Below are positions 26,043 to 34,501 of a stretch of DNA of 64,000 bases, one piece after another. Location: positions 434,001 through 498,000 of the forward strand of contig NZ_CP060790.1 of assembly GCF_014489595.1 (NCBI RefSeq), written 5' to 3'. Under the pieces are notes generated by a model. That model was not told the origin of the DNA, did not search any database, and worked only from the letters and a program-made list of their open reading frames with translations. This DNA is from Paenacidovorax monticola (lineage in GTDB: Bacteria; Pseudomonadota; Gammaproteobacteria; Burkholderiales; Burkholderiaceae_C). The stretch's first letter is position 1; every line of letters starts with the position of its first letter. The position numbers and the translations under genes were made by a program.

Positions 26043-27935
26043 CTATGGCGCTGCCTTTGGTGTATCCACCGAGGGCCGGGCTATGGCCGAAACGTCGCAG
26101 TCGAGCGGTCCGAGCGTTGAGGAAATCCGGCTGGTACGGCTGCCGGGCGCAGGGGCCAGCATCCATTCAACGTCGTAGTAGATGGACCCCAGGTACCACG
26201 CATGGGTGGACGCGAATGGCTGGAGGGGCTGTGCGCCATCGACCTTCCATTGCGCGGCGTCCTCGATGGGATAGTTCTTTCCGCAGCGAAAGGCAACGCG
26301 CACGATGGTGGCGGAGGTGACGTCCAATTCGATGTCCAGCCCGTGGTCCAGTCGCGCTGGTGCAAAAGTCATGTAGTCCAGTTTGTGCGCGGAAAGGATG
26401 TTGTTGGCCGGTGTGCCATTGATGCGCAGGTTCGCATCAGGCGCTGCGTACACCGCGCTCGCGCCAACGGTGAGCAGGGGCGAGAGCCTGCGGGTGAAGC
26501 CAAACCGTTGCCCATCGTTGCCGAAGGCCATGAAATAGCGCATTCGTGGCTGGCCAGCCGCAGTGGTCTCCGAGGGGGCGCACTTCCCGCCGAGCGGCGT
26601 TCGGTTGGTGACATTGCCTATCACCAGTTTCTCCAGGCCTGTCAGCTGGTCTTCGCAGATGCCCTGCGAGGCCAGGCCATGGCGCAGCGCCTGCAATTGA
26701 TGGTAGGCGTAGGTGGGAATCTTGTGCTCGGGCAGATCCAGCCGGGGAAAGAACAGCAGTGCTGCGAGGAGGTCGTACTTGCCTTCCTGCTTGAGCTGCG
26801 TGTAGAGCATCATGTGGCCGGCCAGCACCATTGCGAATGCCGAGAGCGCGAAGGTGTTCGCCAGCACGGTGGGGCATCTGAACTTGTCTCCTGTGCGGGT
26901 CAAGCCATAGGCCGAGAGCAGTGCGAGCCATGGGTGGATGACGTCCAGGTGCCAGAACGCTCCCCGGTCCAGAAAGGCCATGGACATCACGAACCACAAC
27001 GCGGTGAGAGCCCATACCCAGCGAATGCCGCGGTTGCGGGCGCCCAAGGCCAGGCTCAGCAGCAATCCCACTGCCATGAGTGCAAGGAGGCCTGCCGCGA
27101 TGGCCTGCAAGACAGGTACAGCGGGCGTAATGCTCTCGATCACGCTGTACGGCATGAGAATGACGTCGCGCCATTTGCCGAGGTCCATGAGCCTGGTCAG
27201 CCAGCCGCCATGCGATGGTGCACCGGACGGCGATGCCGTGGATGCCAGCTTGGCGAATGCGCCGGATTGGACCAGCCACACGGATATCGCTCCCACGATG
27301 GCTGCCAGAGTGGCCAGGGCCTTGCGGTTCAACGCGGCGCGATGGTCAACCAGGGCAAACAGCGCAAGCCCGCACAGCAGCGGCACGGCGGAGGGGTGAA
27401 CCTGCAGCAGCAGGAGCGCTGCCACGGGAAGCGCCACGCCCCCATGCTGTTGGTCGTGAACAAGGCGGATGAACAGGCCCAGCACCACATTGCTGAAAGT
27501 CATCACCAGGGCCGGATTCCACGCGCTGTGGGTGTAGATGGATGAGAACAGCGGAAATGCCAGCACGGCGTACACCAGGGCGCAACGGGAGCCGAAGCAA
27601 TGGCTGATGGAGCGCCACAGGAACCAGACCGACAGGGCGAACAGGAGGCCGAAAACAATGAAGACGGCAGACTCCGTGTCCTGGATCAGCAGCGGAAGGG
27701 CCAGCAGGTAATAGAAGCCCGGCGGCAGGTGAAAGCGCTCACCGAACAACGGGGGGCCGTTGAGAGGCCAGTCGTGTTGGTGGATCAGGCGGCGGGCGAC
27801 TTCCATGTCTCGGATCTGGTCCGGCCCATGGAAGGTGACGTCATGGAAATAGACCTGGAGCCCGCCCAGCACCACGATGACCAGCAGTGCAATCCAGTGG
27901 CTGGCGGAGGTTTTGGCGGATGTGGGTGTCTGCAT
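26043..27935 (-). CDS. Polytopic glycosyltransferase-like membrane protein (GT39/ArnT or Gtr type)
   Basis: 630 residues with about ten membrane helices in the first 400 and a soluble C-terminal part. The first periplasmic loop, VTFHGPDQIRDMEVARRL, carries an acidic residue in the position typical of GT-C transferases that use polyprenyl-phosphate sugars. It is the last of three genes after a GtrB-type transferase and a GtrA flippase. In such clusters the third gene adds the flipped sugar to O-antigen or another surface glycan. The acceptor is unknown. Confidence 0.65.
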   Translation of the reverse strand: MQTPTSAKTSASHWIALLVIVVLGGLQVYFHDVTFHGPDQIRDMEVARRLIHQHDWPLNGPPLFGERFHLPPGFYYLLALPLLIQDTESAVFIVFGLLFALSVWFLWRSISHCFGSRCALVYAVLAFPLFSSIYTHSAWNPALVMTFSNVVLGLFIRLVHDQQHGGVALPVAALLLLQVHPSAVPLLCGLALFALVDHRAALNRKALATLAAIVGAISVWLVQSGAFAKLASTASPSGAPSHGGWLTRLMDLGKWRDVILMPYSVIESITPAVPVLQAIAAGLLALMAVGLLLSLALGARNRGIRWVWALTALWFVMSMAFLDRGAFWHLDVIHPWLALLSAYGLTRTGDKFRCPTVLANTFALSAFAMVLAGHMMLYTQLKQEGKYDLLAALLFFPRLDLPEHKIPTYAYHQLQALRHGLASQGICEDQLTGLEKLVIGNVTNRTPLGGKCAPSETTAAGQPRMRYFMAFGNDGQRFGFTRRLSPLLTVGASAVYAAPDANLRINGTPANNILSAHKLDYMTFAPARLDHGLDIELDVTSATIVRVAFRCGKNYPIEDAAQWKVDGAQPLQPFASTHAWYLGSIYYDVEWMLAPAPGSRTSRISSTLGPLDCDVSAIARPSVDTPKAAP

Positions 27936-27993
27936 GGAGTGAACTGTGGCGGCCGCCGACTGGATTGCAGGCGACAGCCTGCCCGGGAGGCCG

Positions 27994-28392
27994 TCAGGGT
28001 GACGGGCTGGAGGTGCGGTGGCTGAAGGTCCAGAGGTTGTTCAGCACGAAATTATTCAGGGCGACGGCCACCACGGCGGCAAAGGCTCCCCATCCATACC
28101 AGAGGCCCAGAACGTCCGTGCACAGTTTGATGATGAGGATGTTGAGGCCCAGGCCGATGAAGGAAACGATGCCGTACCTGGCCATGGAGGACCAGTAACT
28201 TCCCTTGTAGCCAAAGGTCCACAGCCTGTTGATCCAGTAGGAGGTGATCAGCGCAAGCAAAAAGCCTATCGTGGTGGCCACCACGGGTGTCGCCACATGG
28301 AGCTCCACCAGCAGGAACAGCGTGCTCATGTGCGTCACCGCGCCGATGATGCCGACTACGCCATAGCGGAATAGCTTGGTCAGGGCGGGCAT
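27994..28392 (-). CDS. GtrA-family membrane protein (polyprenyl-sugar flippase)
   Basis: 132 residues with four helices. The family hallmarks are FRYGVVGIIGAVTHMSTLFL and SYWINRLWTF, repeated later as NNFVLNNLWTFSH. GtrA proteins move undecaprenyl-phosphate-linked sugar across the inner membrane. It lies between the GtrB-type and GT39-like genes. Confidence 0.9.
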   Translation of the reverse strand: MPALTKLFRYGVVGIIGAVTHMSTLFLLVELHVATPVVATTIGFLLALITSYWINRLWTFGYKGSYWSSMARYGIVSFIGLGLNILIIKLCTDVLGLWYGWGAFAAVVAVALNNFVLNNLWTFSHRTSSPSP

Positions 28393-28464
28393 CGTTACCG
28401 GGAGAGTCTGGCTGCGGCCTCGTGGAAGGCCAGGGGCTGATCGGGCATCGTAATCGGGCGGGGG

Positions 28465-29399
28465 CTATGGTTTTTTGGAGGGGAATTCCTGGGACACGAT
28501 GTACCGGGGGCGGTGTTTGACTTCGTCGTAGATGCGGGCCAGGTACTCGCCAATGATGCCAAGGCCGATCATCAGGGAACTGCCGATGATAAGCAGCAGC
28601 AGGATGACGGTCGTGAACCCGGTGATCGCCATGCCCGTCCATTTCATGTAGAGCGTATGCGCGCCGAGCAGTACCGAGAACCCGAAGAAGATCACGCCGA
28701 AGATCGTGATGAAGTGCAGGGGGCGGTGCTGAAACTGGTCACGGCCACCACGGCCAGGCGGATCAGGCCGAATACGGACCAGCCTGAATCTCCCGCTACC
28801 CGGGGCTCTACATGGAACGGGACCCGTGTCGTGCGAAAGCCCATCCAACTGACCATGCCGCGAAAGAACACATTGCGTTCCTGCATGGTCCGGTATGCCG
28901 CGATCACGCGCTGGTCCAGCAGTTTGTAGTCCGAGGCGCCGCTGAGGTCGTGGCCCGAGAAGGTGCGCAAGATCGTGTAGAAGAGCTTCGCGCGCAGGGC
29001 GGAGAGCCGGGACTCATCGCCCCGGCTGGACTTGACGGCCTCCACGATATCGAACTCTCCGGTGCGCCAGGTTTCGATCAGGGTGGGCAGGAGGGCTGGC
29101 GGGTGCTGCATGTCGCCATCCATGAGGATGACGGCCTGGCCTTGTGCGGCCTCCAGCCCGGCGGACACGGCGGCTTCCTTGCCGAAATTGCGGCTCAGGC
29201 GCAGTGCACGCAACTGCGGGACCTGCTGCGCATGCGACGTGATGCGGTTCCAGGAACCATCGCTGGAGCCATCGTCAACCACCACGATCTCCCAACTGGA
29301 CGCGGCCATGCGGAGATGTTTCTCCACCTCTCGCAGTGTGAGTTCAATTCCCTTTTCTTCGCAATAGACGGGAATCACCACCGAAATCTCTGGGGGCAT
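28465..29399 (-). CDS. GtrB-type polyprenyl-phosphate glycosyltransferase, frameshifted in this sequence
   Basis: GT2 domain (ISVVIPVYCEEKGIE, VVVDDGSSDGSW, LSRNFGKEAAVSAGL, MDGDMQHPP) followed by two C-terminal membrane helices (FITIFGVIFFGFSVLLGAH; TVILLLLIIGSSLMIGLGII) in another frame. One base added in the G-run at 28719-28723 gives 311 residues, as in GtrB/ArnC/DPM-like enzymes. It loads a sugar from UDP-sugar onto undecaprenyl phosphate for GtrA to flip. Confidence 0.85.
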
Positions 29400-29707
29400 A
29401 AAAAACTCTCGAACAATCAAGGAGAGCCCGACGGTGACTGCACCGAGGCTCGCATGCGGCGGCCGGGCCCTGAGGGCATGGGGTCTTACCCCCTTGGATG
29501 TCCTGAAGCGCGGCTCCGTCGGGCAGGCATCCGGCCGGCTGGCACAGCGACCGTACTGTCTCACATTTTGACCATGCTTCCTGGGCCCATGTGGGCCTGG
29601 TGGCCGCAGGAAAACGGGCGGGGGCACGCTGTGCCGCTGCTCGCGGTGTCGATCGGCTAAAATGGTCTCATCATCACTGAACAAGAGCGAGAAAGGCAAA
29701 TCTGGTT
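29400..29707. other. Intergenic region between the gtr cluster and thrS leader
   Basis: About 300 bases without a gene. It must hold the promoters for the divergent GtrB gene and the thrS leader; TAAAAT at 29658-29663 is a fair -10 for the latter. No other structure recognised. Confidence 0.5.
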
Positions 29708-29749
29708 ATGACACCGCGAACTACGACGGAAATGTCCACCGGCCGCTGA
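29708..29749 (+). CDS. Threonine-rich leader peptide for thrS attenuation
   Basis: ATG 29708 to TGA 29747-29749 encodes [13 protein letters not shown]: five Thr in 13 codons (ACA, ACT, ACG, ACG, ACC), three of them consecutive. AAAGG lies about 11 bases upstream. A strong terminator hairpin follows 43 bases after the stop and thrS begins 57 bases after that. The 7-bp pairing of 29759-29765 with 29798-29804 could act as antiterminator. This is the classical layout of amino-acid attenuators: with scarce charged tRNA-Thr the ribosome stalls and thrS is read. Confidence 0.75.
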   Translation: MTPRTTTEMSTGR

Positions 29750-29792
29750 GGCTGGCTGTTCGCGCCTGTACGAGATTCACCTTTTCTCCTTC

Positions 29793-29822
29793 AAAAAGCG
29801 CGGACGTTGTTCCGCGCTTTTT
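29793..29822 (+). terminator. Attenuator terminator upstream of thrS
   Basis: Perfect 12-bp stem AAAAAGCGCGGA / TCCGCGCTTTTT, loop CGTTGT. It lies between the leader peptide and thrS, so it would stop most thrS transcription unless an alternative structure forms. Confidence 0.85.
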
Positions 29823-29879
29823 GCTTTCACGGGCCTAGAGCGCGCACCGTACCCCAAAAGTTTGACAAGGATTCCTCCC

Positions 29880-31811
29880 ATGATTCACATCACGCTTCCC
29901 GATGGTTCCCAGCGCGAGTTCCCCGGCCCTGTCACGGTGGCCGAGGTGGCCGCATCGATCGGCTCCGGCCTGGCCAAGGCGGCCCTTGCGGGCAAGATCG
30001 GCACGGGCGATGCCGCCAAAGTCGTGGACACCAGCTACCGCATCGAGCAGGACAGTCCGCTGTCCATCGTCACGGCCAAGGATGCCGATGGCCTGGAGGT
30101 GATCCGCCACTCCACGGCCCACCTGCTGGCCTATGCGGTCAAGGAGCTGTTTCCCGAGGCGCAGGTCACGATCGGTCCCGTGATCGAAAACGGCTTCTAC
30201 TACGATTTCGCGTACAAGCGCCCCTTCACGCCCGAAGACCTCGCGGCCATCGAAAAGCGCATGGCCGAACTGGCCGCCAAGGATGAGCCCGTGGTGCGCC
30301 GCGTGCTGCCGCGCGACGAGGCCGTGGCCTACTTCAAGGGACTGGGCGAGAACTACAAGGCCGAGATCATCGCCAGCATTCCGAGCAATGAGGACGTGAG
30401 CCTGTACCGCGAAGGCAGCTTCGAGGACCTGTGCCGCGGCCCCCACGTGCCCAGCACGGGCAAGCTCAAGCACTTCAAGCTCATGAAGGTGGCGGGTGCC
30501 TACTGGCGCGGCGACCACCGCAATGAGATGCTGCAGCGCGTGTATGGCACGGCCTGGGCGACGAAGGAAGACCTGCAGCAGTACCTCACGATGCTGGAGG
30601 AGGCCGAGAAGCGCGACCACCGCAAGCTCGGGCGCGAGCTGGACCTGTTCCACCTGGACGAGCATTCGCCGGGCACGGTGTTCTGGCACCCCAAGGGCTG
30701 GGCGCTGTGGCAGGAAGTGGAGCAGTACATGCGCCGCGTGTACCGCGACAATGGTTACCAGGAGGTCAAAGGTCCGCAGATCCTCGACAAGAGCCTGTGG
30801 GAGAAGACGGGCCATTGGGACAAGTACCGCGAGAACATGTTCACGACCGAGTCGGAGAAGCGCGACTACGCGCTCAAGCCGATGAACTGCCCGGGCCACA
30901 TCCTGATCTTCAAGCAGGGCATCAAGAGCTACCGCGACCTGCCGCTGCGCTATGGCGAGTTCGGCGCCTGCCACCGCAACGAGCCCACGGGCGGCCTGCA
31001 CGGCATCATGCGCGTGCGCGGCTTCACGCAGGACGACGGGCACATCTTCTGCACCGAGGAGCAGGTGCAGGAAGAGTGCGCCAACTACACGGCCCTGGTG
31101 CAGAAGGTCTACCAGGACTTCGGCTTCACCGACATCATCTACAAGGTGGCGACGCGGCCTGAGCAGCGCATCGGTTCGGACGAGGCCTGGGACCGGGCCG
31201 AGCAGGCGCTGATGGACGGCCTGCGCCGTTCGGGCTGCGAGTTCGAGATCGCCGAGGGTGAAGGGGCCTTCTACGGCCCCAAGATCGAGTACACGCTCAA
31301 GGACGCGCTGGGCCGTCAGTGGCAATGCGGCACGATGCAGATCGACCCGAACCTGCCCGAGCGCCTGGATGCGGAATACGTGGCCGAGGACGGCAGCCGC
31401 AAGCGCCCCTTGATGCTGCACCGCGCCACCGTGGGCAGCATGGAGCGCTTCATCGGCATGCTGATCGAGCACTATGCCGGGGCCTTCCCGGTCTGGCTGG
31501 CGCCGGTGCAGGTCGCGGTGCTCAACATCACCGATGCACAGGCCGACTACTGTCGCGAAATTGTCGCAAAGCTGCAAAAAGCACTGCCGAATCAAGACCT
31601 TAGGGTGGTGACCGATCTGCGTAACGAAAAGATTACGTATAAAATACGGGAGCATGCATTGCAAAAGCTGCCCTACATCCTCGTCGCAGGCGACAAGGAG
31701 AAGGCGGCTGGCGCTGTTGCAGTGCGCGCCCGAGGGAACAAAGACCTCGGCGCGATGTCCGTCGATGCCTTTGTCGACCTGATCGCGCGGGACATCGCCT
31801 CTAAAGCCTGA
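29880..31811 (+). CDS. thrS: Threonyl-tRNA synthetase
   Basis: 643 residues. It charges tRNA-Thr with threonine and edits mischarged Ser-tRNA. TGS domain at 1-60 ([18 protein letters not shown]), editing domain with [16 protein letters not shown], class II core with zinc ligand C337 in MNCPGH, motif 2 [15 protein letters not shown], and a C-terminal anticodon-binding domain. Start 29880 is chosen by family alignment and AAGGA upstream; 29862 would add six residues. It heads the thrS-infC-rpmI-rplT-pheS-pheT-ihfA group and follows a leader peptide and attenuator. Confidence 0.97.
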   Translation: MIHITLPDGSQREFPGPVTVAEVAASIGSGLAKAALAGKIGTGDAAKVVDTSYRIEQDSPLSIVTAKDADGLEVIRHSTAHLLAYAVKELFPEAQVTIGPVIENGFYYDFAYKRPFTPEDLAAIEKRMAELAAKDEPVVRRVLPRDEAVAYFKGLGENYKAEIIASIPSNEDVSLYREGSFEDLCRGPHVPSTGKLKHFKLMKVAGAYWRGDHRNEMLQRVYGTAWATKEDLQQYLTMLEEAEKRDHRKLGRELDLFHLDEHSPGTVFWHPKGWALWQEVEQYMRRVYRDNGYQEVKGPQILDKSLWEKTGHWDKYRENMFTTESEKRDYALKPMNCPGHILIFKQGIKSYRDLPLRYGEFGACHRNEPTGGLHGIMRVRGFTQDDGHIFCTEEQVQEECANYTALVQKVYQDFGFTDIIYKVATRPEQRIGSDEAWDRAEQALMDGLRRSGCEFEIAEGEGAFYGPKIEYTLKDALGRQWQCGTMQIDPNLPERLDAEYVAEDGSRKRPLMLHRATVGSMERFIGMLIEHYAGAFPVWLAPVQVAVLNITDAQADYCREIVAKLQKALPNQDLRVVTDLRNEKITYKIREHALQKLPYILVAGDKEKAAGAVAVRARGNKDLGAMSVDAFVDLIARDIASKA

Positions 31812-31849
31812 TTTTTGAAATCATTGCATGCTTTGGTGCGCGCGGATCG

Positions 31850-31884
31850 TGCGTTAGCAGCTACGCTTTTCGTAGCATTTTGAT
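31850..31884 (-). repeat. Dispersed short repeat with hairpin upstream of infC
   Basis: On the minus strand it reads ATCAAAATGCTACGAAAAGC then GTAGCTGCTAACGCA, matching the other copies. GCTACG / CGTAGC (31860-31876) forms a small hairpin ending 9 bases before the infC Shine-Dalgarno, so it may affect infC translation. Confidence 0.5.
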
Positions 31885-31898
31885 TGAAGGTGAAAGCC

Positions 31899-32501
31899 AT
31901 AGCTACTGAATTTCGTGATCGTCGCCAGCGCGAGGAGCGCAAGCACCGCCTGAACCGTGAAATCATGGCGCCCGAAGTGCGCCTGTCTGGCCCGGACAAC
32001 GAGCCCCTGGGCATCGTGAGCCTGGCCGAGGCCCTGCGCATGGCGGGCGAGCTGGACGTGGACCTGGTGGAGATTGCCGCCACGGCCAACCCGCCGGTCT
32101 GCCGCCTGATGGACTACGGCAAGTTCAAGTACCAGGAGCAGAAGAAGGCGGCGGAAGCCAAGGCCAAGCAGACGGTCATCGAGATCAAGGAAGTCAAGTT
32201 CCGTCCCGGGACGGACGATGGCGACTACAACATCAAGCTGCGCAACATCCGCCGCTTTCTGGCCGATGGCGACAAGTGCAAGATCACGCTGCGCTTCCGT
32301 GGCCGCGAGATCACGCACCAGGAACTGGGGCTGGCGCTGCTCAACCGCATCCGTGATGACCTCGCGGACACGATCCTGGTGGAGCAGTTTCCCAAGCTCG
32401 AAGGCCGGCAGATGATCATGATGATCGCGCCGGCCAAGAAGAAGCCTGCTGCCGGCAAGCCGGCAGCGGAAGGCGTGGCGGCTGCCGGTTCGGCGGCCTG
32501 A
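31899..32501 (+). CDS. infC: Translation initiation factor IF-3, ATA start
   Basis: 200 residues. IF-3 keeps 30S subunits free and checks the initiator tRNA-start codon pair. [16 protein letters not shown], then [20 protein letters not shown] (N domain) and the C domain ([14 protein letters not shown]) are complete. The start is decided by GAAGG at 31886-31890: the only start-like codon at proper distance is ATA at 31899 (IATEFRDRR). TTG 31884 and GTG 31890 overlap the Shine-Dalgarno. A rare start would let IF-3 repress its own translation, as AUU does in E. coli. Confidence 0.93.
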   Translation: MATEFRDRRQREERKHRLNREIMAPEVRLSGPDNEPLGIVSLAEALRMAGELDVDLVEIAATANPPVCRLMDYGKFKYQEQKKAAEAKAKQTVIEIKEVKFRPGTDDGDYNIKLRNIRRFLADGDKCKITLRFRGREITHQELGLALLNRIRDDLADTILVEQFPKLEGRQMIMMIAPAKKKPAAGKPAAEGVAAAGSAA

Positions 32502-32649
32502 CGCGCGGCAAGAAATTGACCGGCGCTGCCGCAAGGCGGCACCGGAAGATCGGCGGGGCTTGCCCCGCCGCAAAAGTGGCTCGGGGCCAAAACAAGGTTG
32601 CACACTGGTGTGCAAACGCCTCGCGAGCACAACCATAAGGAGCATTCAC
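32502..32649 (+). promoter_or_regulatory. Structured infC-rpmI spacer, possible L20 leader
   Basis: Three consecutive hairpins: GCCGCAAGGCGGC region (32528-32540), CGGCGGGGC/GCCCCGCCG (32551-32570) and TTGCACA/TGTGCAA (32596-32613). In E. coli ribosomal protein L20 binds mRNA structure in this same spacer to repress rpmI-rplT. By position these hairpins could do the same. Confidence 0.4.
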
Positions 32650-32853
32650 ATGCCCAAAATGAAGACCAAGAGCAGCGCGAAGAAGCGTTTTCGCGTTCGT
32701 CCGGGTGGTACCGTCAAGCGCGGTCAAGCCTTCAAGCGTCACATCCTGACCAAGAAGACCACCAAGAACAAGCGCCACCTGCGCGGTGCGGTTGCTGTGC
32801 ATGAGACCAACATGGGTCACATGGCACAAATGCTGCCCAAGGCCGGCCTGTAA
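32650..32853 (+). CDS. rpmI: 50S ribosomal protein L35
   Basis: 67 basic residues starting [14 protein letters not shown], the invariant L35 N-terminus. AAGGAG lies 8 bases upstream. Located between infC and rplT as in nearly all bacteria. Confidence 0.97.
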   Translation: MPKMKTKSSAKKRFRVRPGGTVKRGQAFKRHILTKKTTKNKRHLRGAVAVHETNMGHMAQMLPKAGL

Positions 32854-32880
32854 TTCACTGACGAACAAGGAGTACACACA

Positions 32881-33239
32881 TGCCTCGCGTCAAACGTGGT
32901 GTAACGGCTCGCGCCCGCCATAAGAAAGTTCTGGCCCTTGCCAAGGGTTTCCGCGGCCGCCGCGGCAATGTCTTCCGCATCGCCAAGCAGGCGGTGATGA
33001 AGGCTGGGCAATATGCCTACCGTGATCGTCGCAACAAGAAGCGCGTGTTCCGCCAGCTGTGGATCGCCCGTATCAACGCCGCTGCCCGTGAACTGGGCCT
33101 GACCTACAGCCAGTTCGCCAACGGCCTGAAGAAGGCATCCATCGAGATCGACCGCAAGATGCTGGCCGACCTCGCCGTGCACGACAAGGCTGCCTTTGGC
33201 AGCATCGTGGAGCAAGTCAAGGCCAAGCTGGCTGCTTGA
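32881..33239 (+). CDS. rplT: 50S ribosomal protein L20
   Basis: 119 residues, starting [18 protein letters not shown], with the conserved RNA-binding tail region and [20 protein letters not shown]. It binds 23S rRNA early in 50S assembly and, in E. coli, represses its own operon. It follows rpmI by 27 bases with AAGGAG upstream. A hairpin terminator follows at 33288. Confidence 0.97.
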
Positions 33240-33249
33240 GTACACGATC

Positions 33250-33297
33250 GACAGCTATCATTTTGATAGTTGTCAGCGCACTAACAGCAAGGGCTAG
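33250..33297 (+). repeat. Dispersed short repeat between rplT and pheS
   Basis: Starts GACAGCTATCATTTTGATAG and continues TTGTCAGCGC; same core as the copies in rlmD and near GlcG. Its right part forms the left arm of the terminator at 33288-33321. Confidence 0.5.
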
Positions 33298-33330
33298 GGC
33301 TTGAAAAGGCACTAGCCCTTGTTTATTTTC
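33288..33330 (+). terminator. Terminator or attenuator between rplT and pheS
   Basis: Perfect 10-bp inverted repeat CAAGGGCTAG / CTAGCCCTTG with a 14-nt loop, followed by TTTATTTTC. It is 22 bases before the pheS start, so it ends the upstream unit or tunes pheST. No Phe-rich leader peptide is present. Confidence 0.7.
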
Positions 33331-33351
33331 AAGAGTCGAAGAAGAGTCGGT

Positions 33352-34404
33352 ATGAACGAGTTGGATTCCCTGGTCGAAGGCGCGCGGCAGCTGTTCGCGC
33401 AAGCCGCCACCCCCGCAGAGCTGGAAAACGCCAAGGCCCAGTTTCTGGGCAAGTCGGGCCGTCTGACCGAGCTCATGAAGGGCATGGCCCAGCTGTCGGT
33501 CGAGGAAAAGAAGTCCCGCGGCGCAGCCATCAACGTGGCCAAGCAGGCCATCGAGGCCGCACTGAATGCCCGCCGTCAGGCGCTGGCCGACGAAGAGCTG
33601 CAGGCCCAGCTCAAGGCCGAGGCGCTGGACGTGAGCCTGCCGGGCCGCCAGCAGGGCCAGGGCGGTCTGCACCCCGTGTCGCTCACGCTCGAGCGCATAG
33701 AGCGCATCTTCGGCTCCATGGGTTTCGATGTGGCCCAAGGGCCCGAGATCGAGTCCGACTGGTTCAACTTCACCGCGCTGAACACGCCCGAGGACCACCC
33801 CGCGCGCTCGATGCACGACACCTTCTATGTGGAAGGCGGCACGCCCGAGGCGCCCAATCTGCTGCGCACGCACACCAGCCCCATGCAGATCCGCCATGCC
33901 GTGCAGCATGTGAAGAAGCACCGCGCGCTGCTGGACGCGGGCCAGAGCATGCCCGAGATCCGCGTGATCGCGCCGGGCCGCACCTACCGCGTCGACAGCG
34001 ATGCGACCCACTCGCCCATGTTCCACCAGTGTGAAGGCCTGTGGATCGGCGAGAACGTGAGCTTCAAGGACCTCAAGGTCGTGTTCACGGACTTCTGCCG
34101 CACCTTCTTCGAGAGCGACGACCTGGTGCTGCGCTTCCGCCCCAGCTTCTTCCCGTTCACCGAGCCCAGCGCCGAGATCGACATCCAGTTCCAGACCGGT
34201 CCGCTGGCCGGCCGCTGGCTGGAGGTGGCCGGCTCGGGCCAGGTGCACCCCAACGTGGTGCGCAACATGGGGCTGGACCCTGAAAAATACATCGGCTTCG
34301 CCTTCGGCATGGGGCCGGACCGCCTGACCATGCTGCGCTACGGCGTGAACGACCTGCGCCTGTTCTTCGACGGCGACATCCGCTTCCTGGCGCAGTTCCG
34401 CTGA
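33352..34404 (+). CDS. pheS: Phenylalanyl-tRNA synthetase alpha subunit
   Basis: 350 residues. The N-terminal coiled coil is followed by the class II catalytic core ([82 protein letters not shown]). With PheT it forms the alpha2-beta2 enzyme that charges tRNA-Phe. Start ATG 33352 rather than the TTG at 33319, which is inside the terminator. Confidence 0.97.
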   Translation: MNELDSLVEGARQLFAQAATPAELENAKAQFLGKSGRLTELMKGMAQLSVEEKKSRGAAINVAKQAIEAALNARRQALADEELQAQLKAEALDVSLPGRQQGQGGLHPVSLTLERIERIFGSMGFDVAQGPEIESDWFNFTALNTPEDHPARSMHDTFYVEGGTPEAPNLLRTHTSPMQIRHAVQHVKKHRALLDAGQSMPEIRVIAPGRTYRVDSDATHSPMFHQCEGLWIGENVSFKDLKVVFTDFCRTFFESDDLVLRFRPSFFPFTEPSAEIDIQFQTGPLAGRWLEVAGSGQVHPNVVRNMGLDPEKYIGFAFGMGPDRLTMLRYGVNDLRLFFDGDIRFLAQFR

Positions 34405-34501
34405 AGGTTCTTCGCCCGCCCGTACCGCCCCCTGTTGAGAGGCCGCGCGATTGCCCGCATCGGGCGCGCGGCCTTCATGAGAGAAGATCAAGAGTCCGAC
34501 T

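Noticed and set aside
29640..29880. T-box riboswitch upstream of thrS
   Set aside because: No T-box sequence or specifier loop is seen; the leader peptide with terminator explains the region and T-boxes are not expected in this group.
33240..33351. Phe-rich leader peptide for pheST
   Set aside because: No ATG-initiated short frame with Phe codons lies before the terminator; only the dispersed repeat and hairpin are present.
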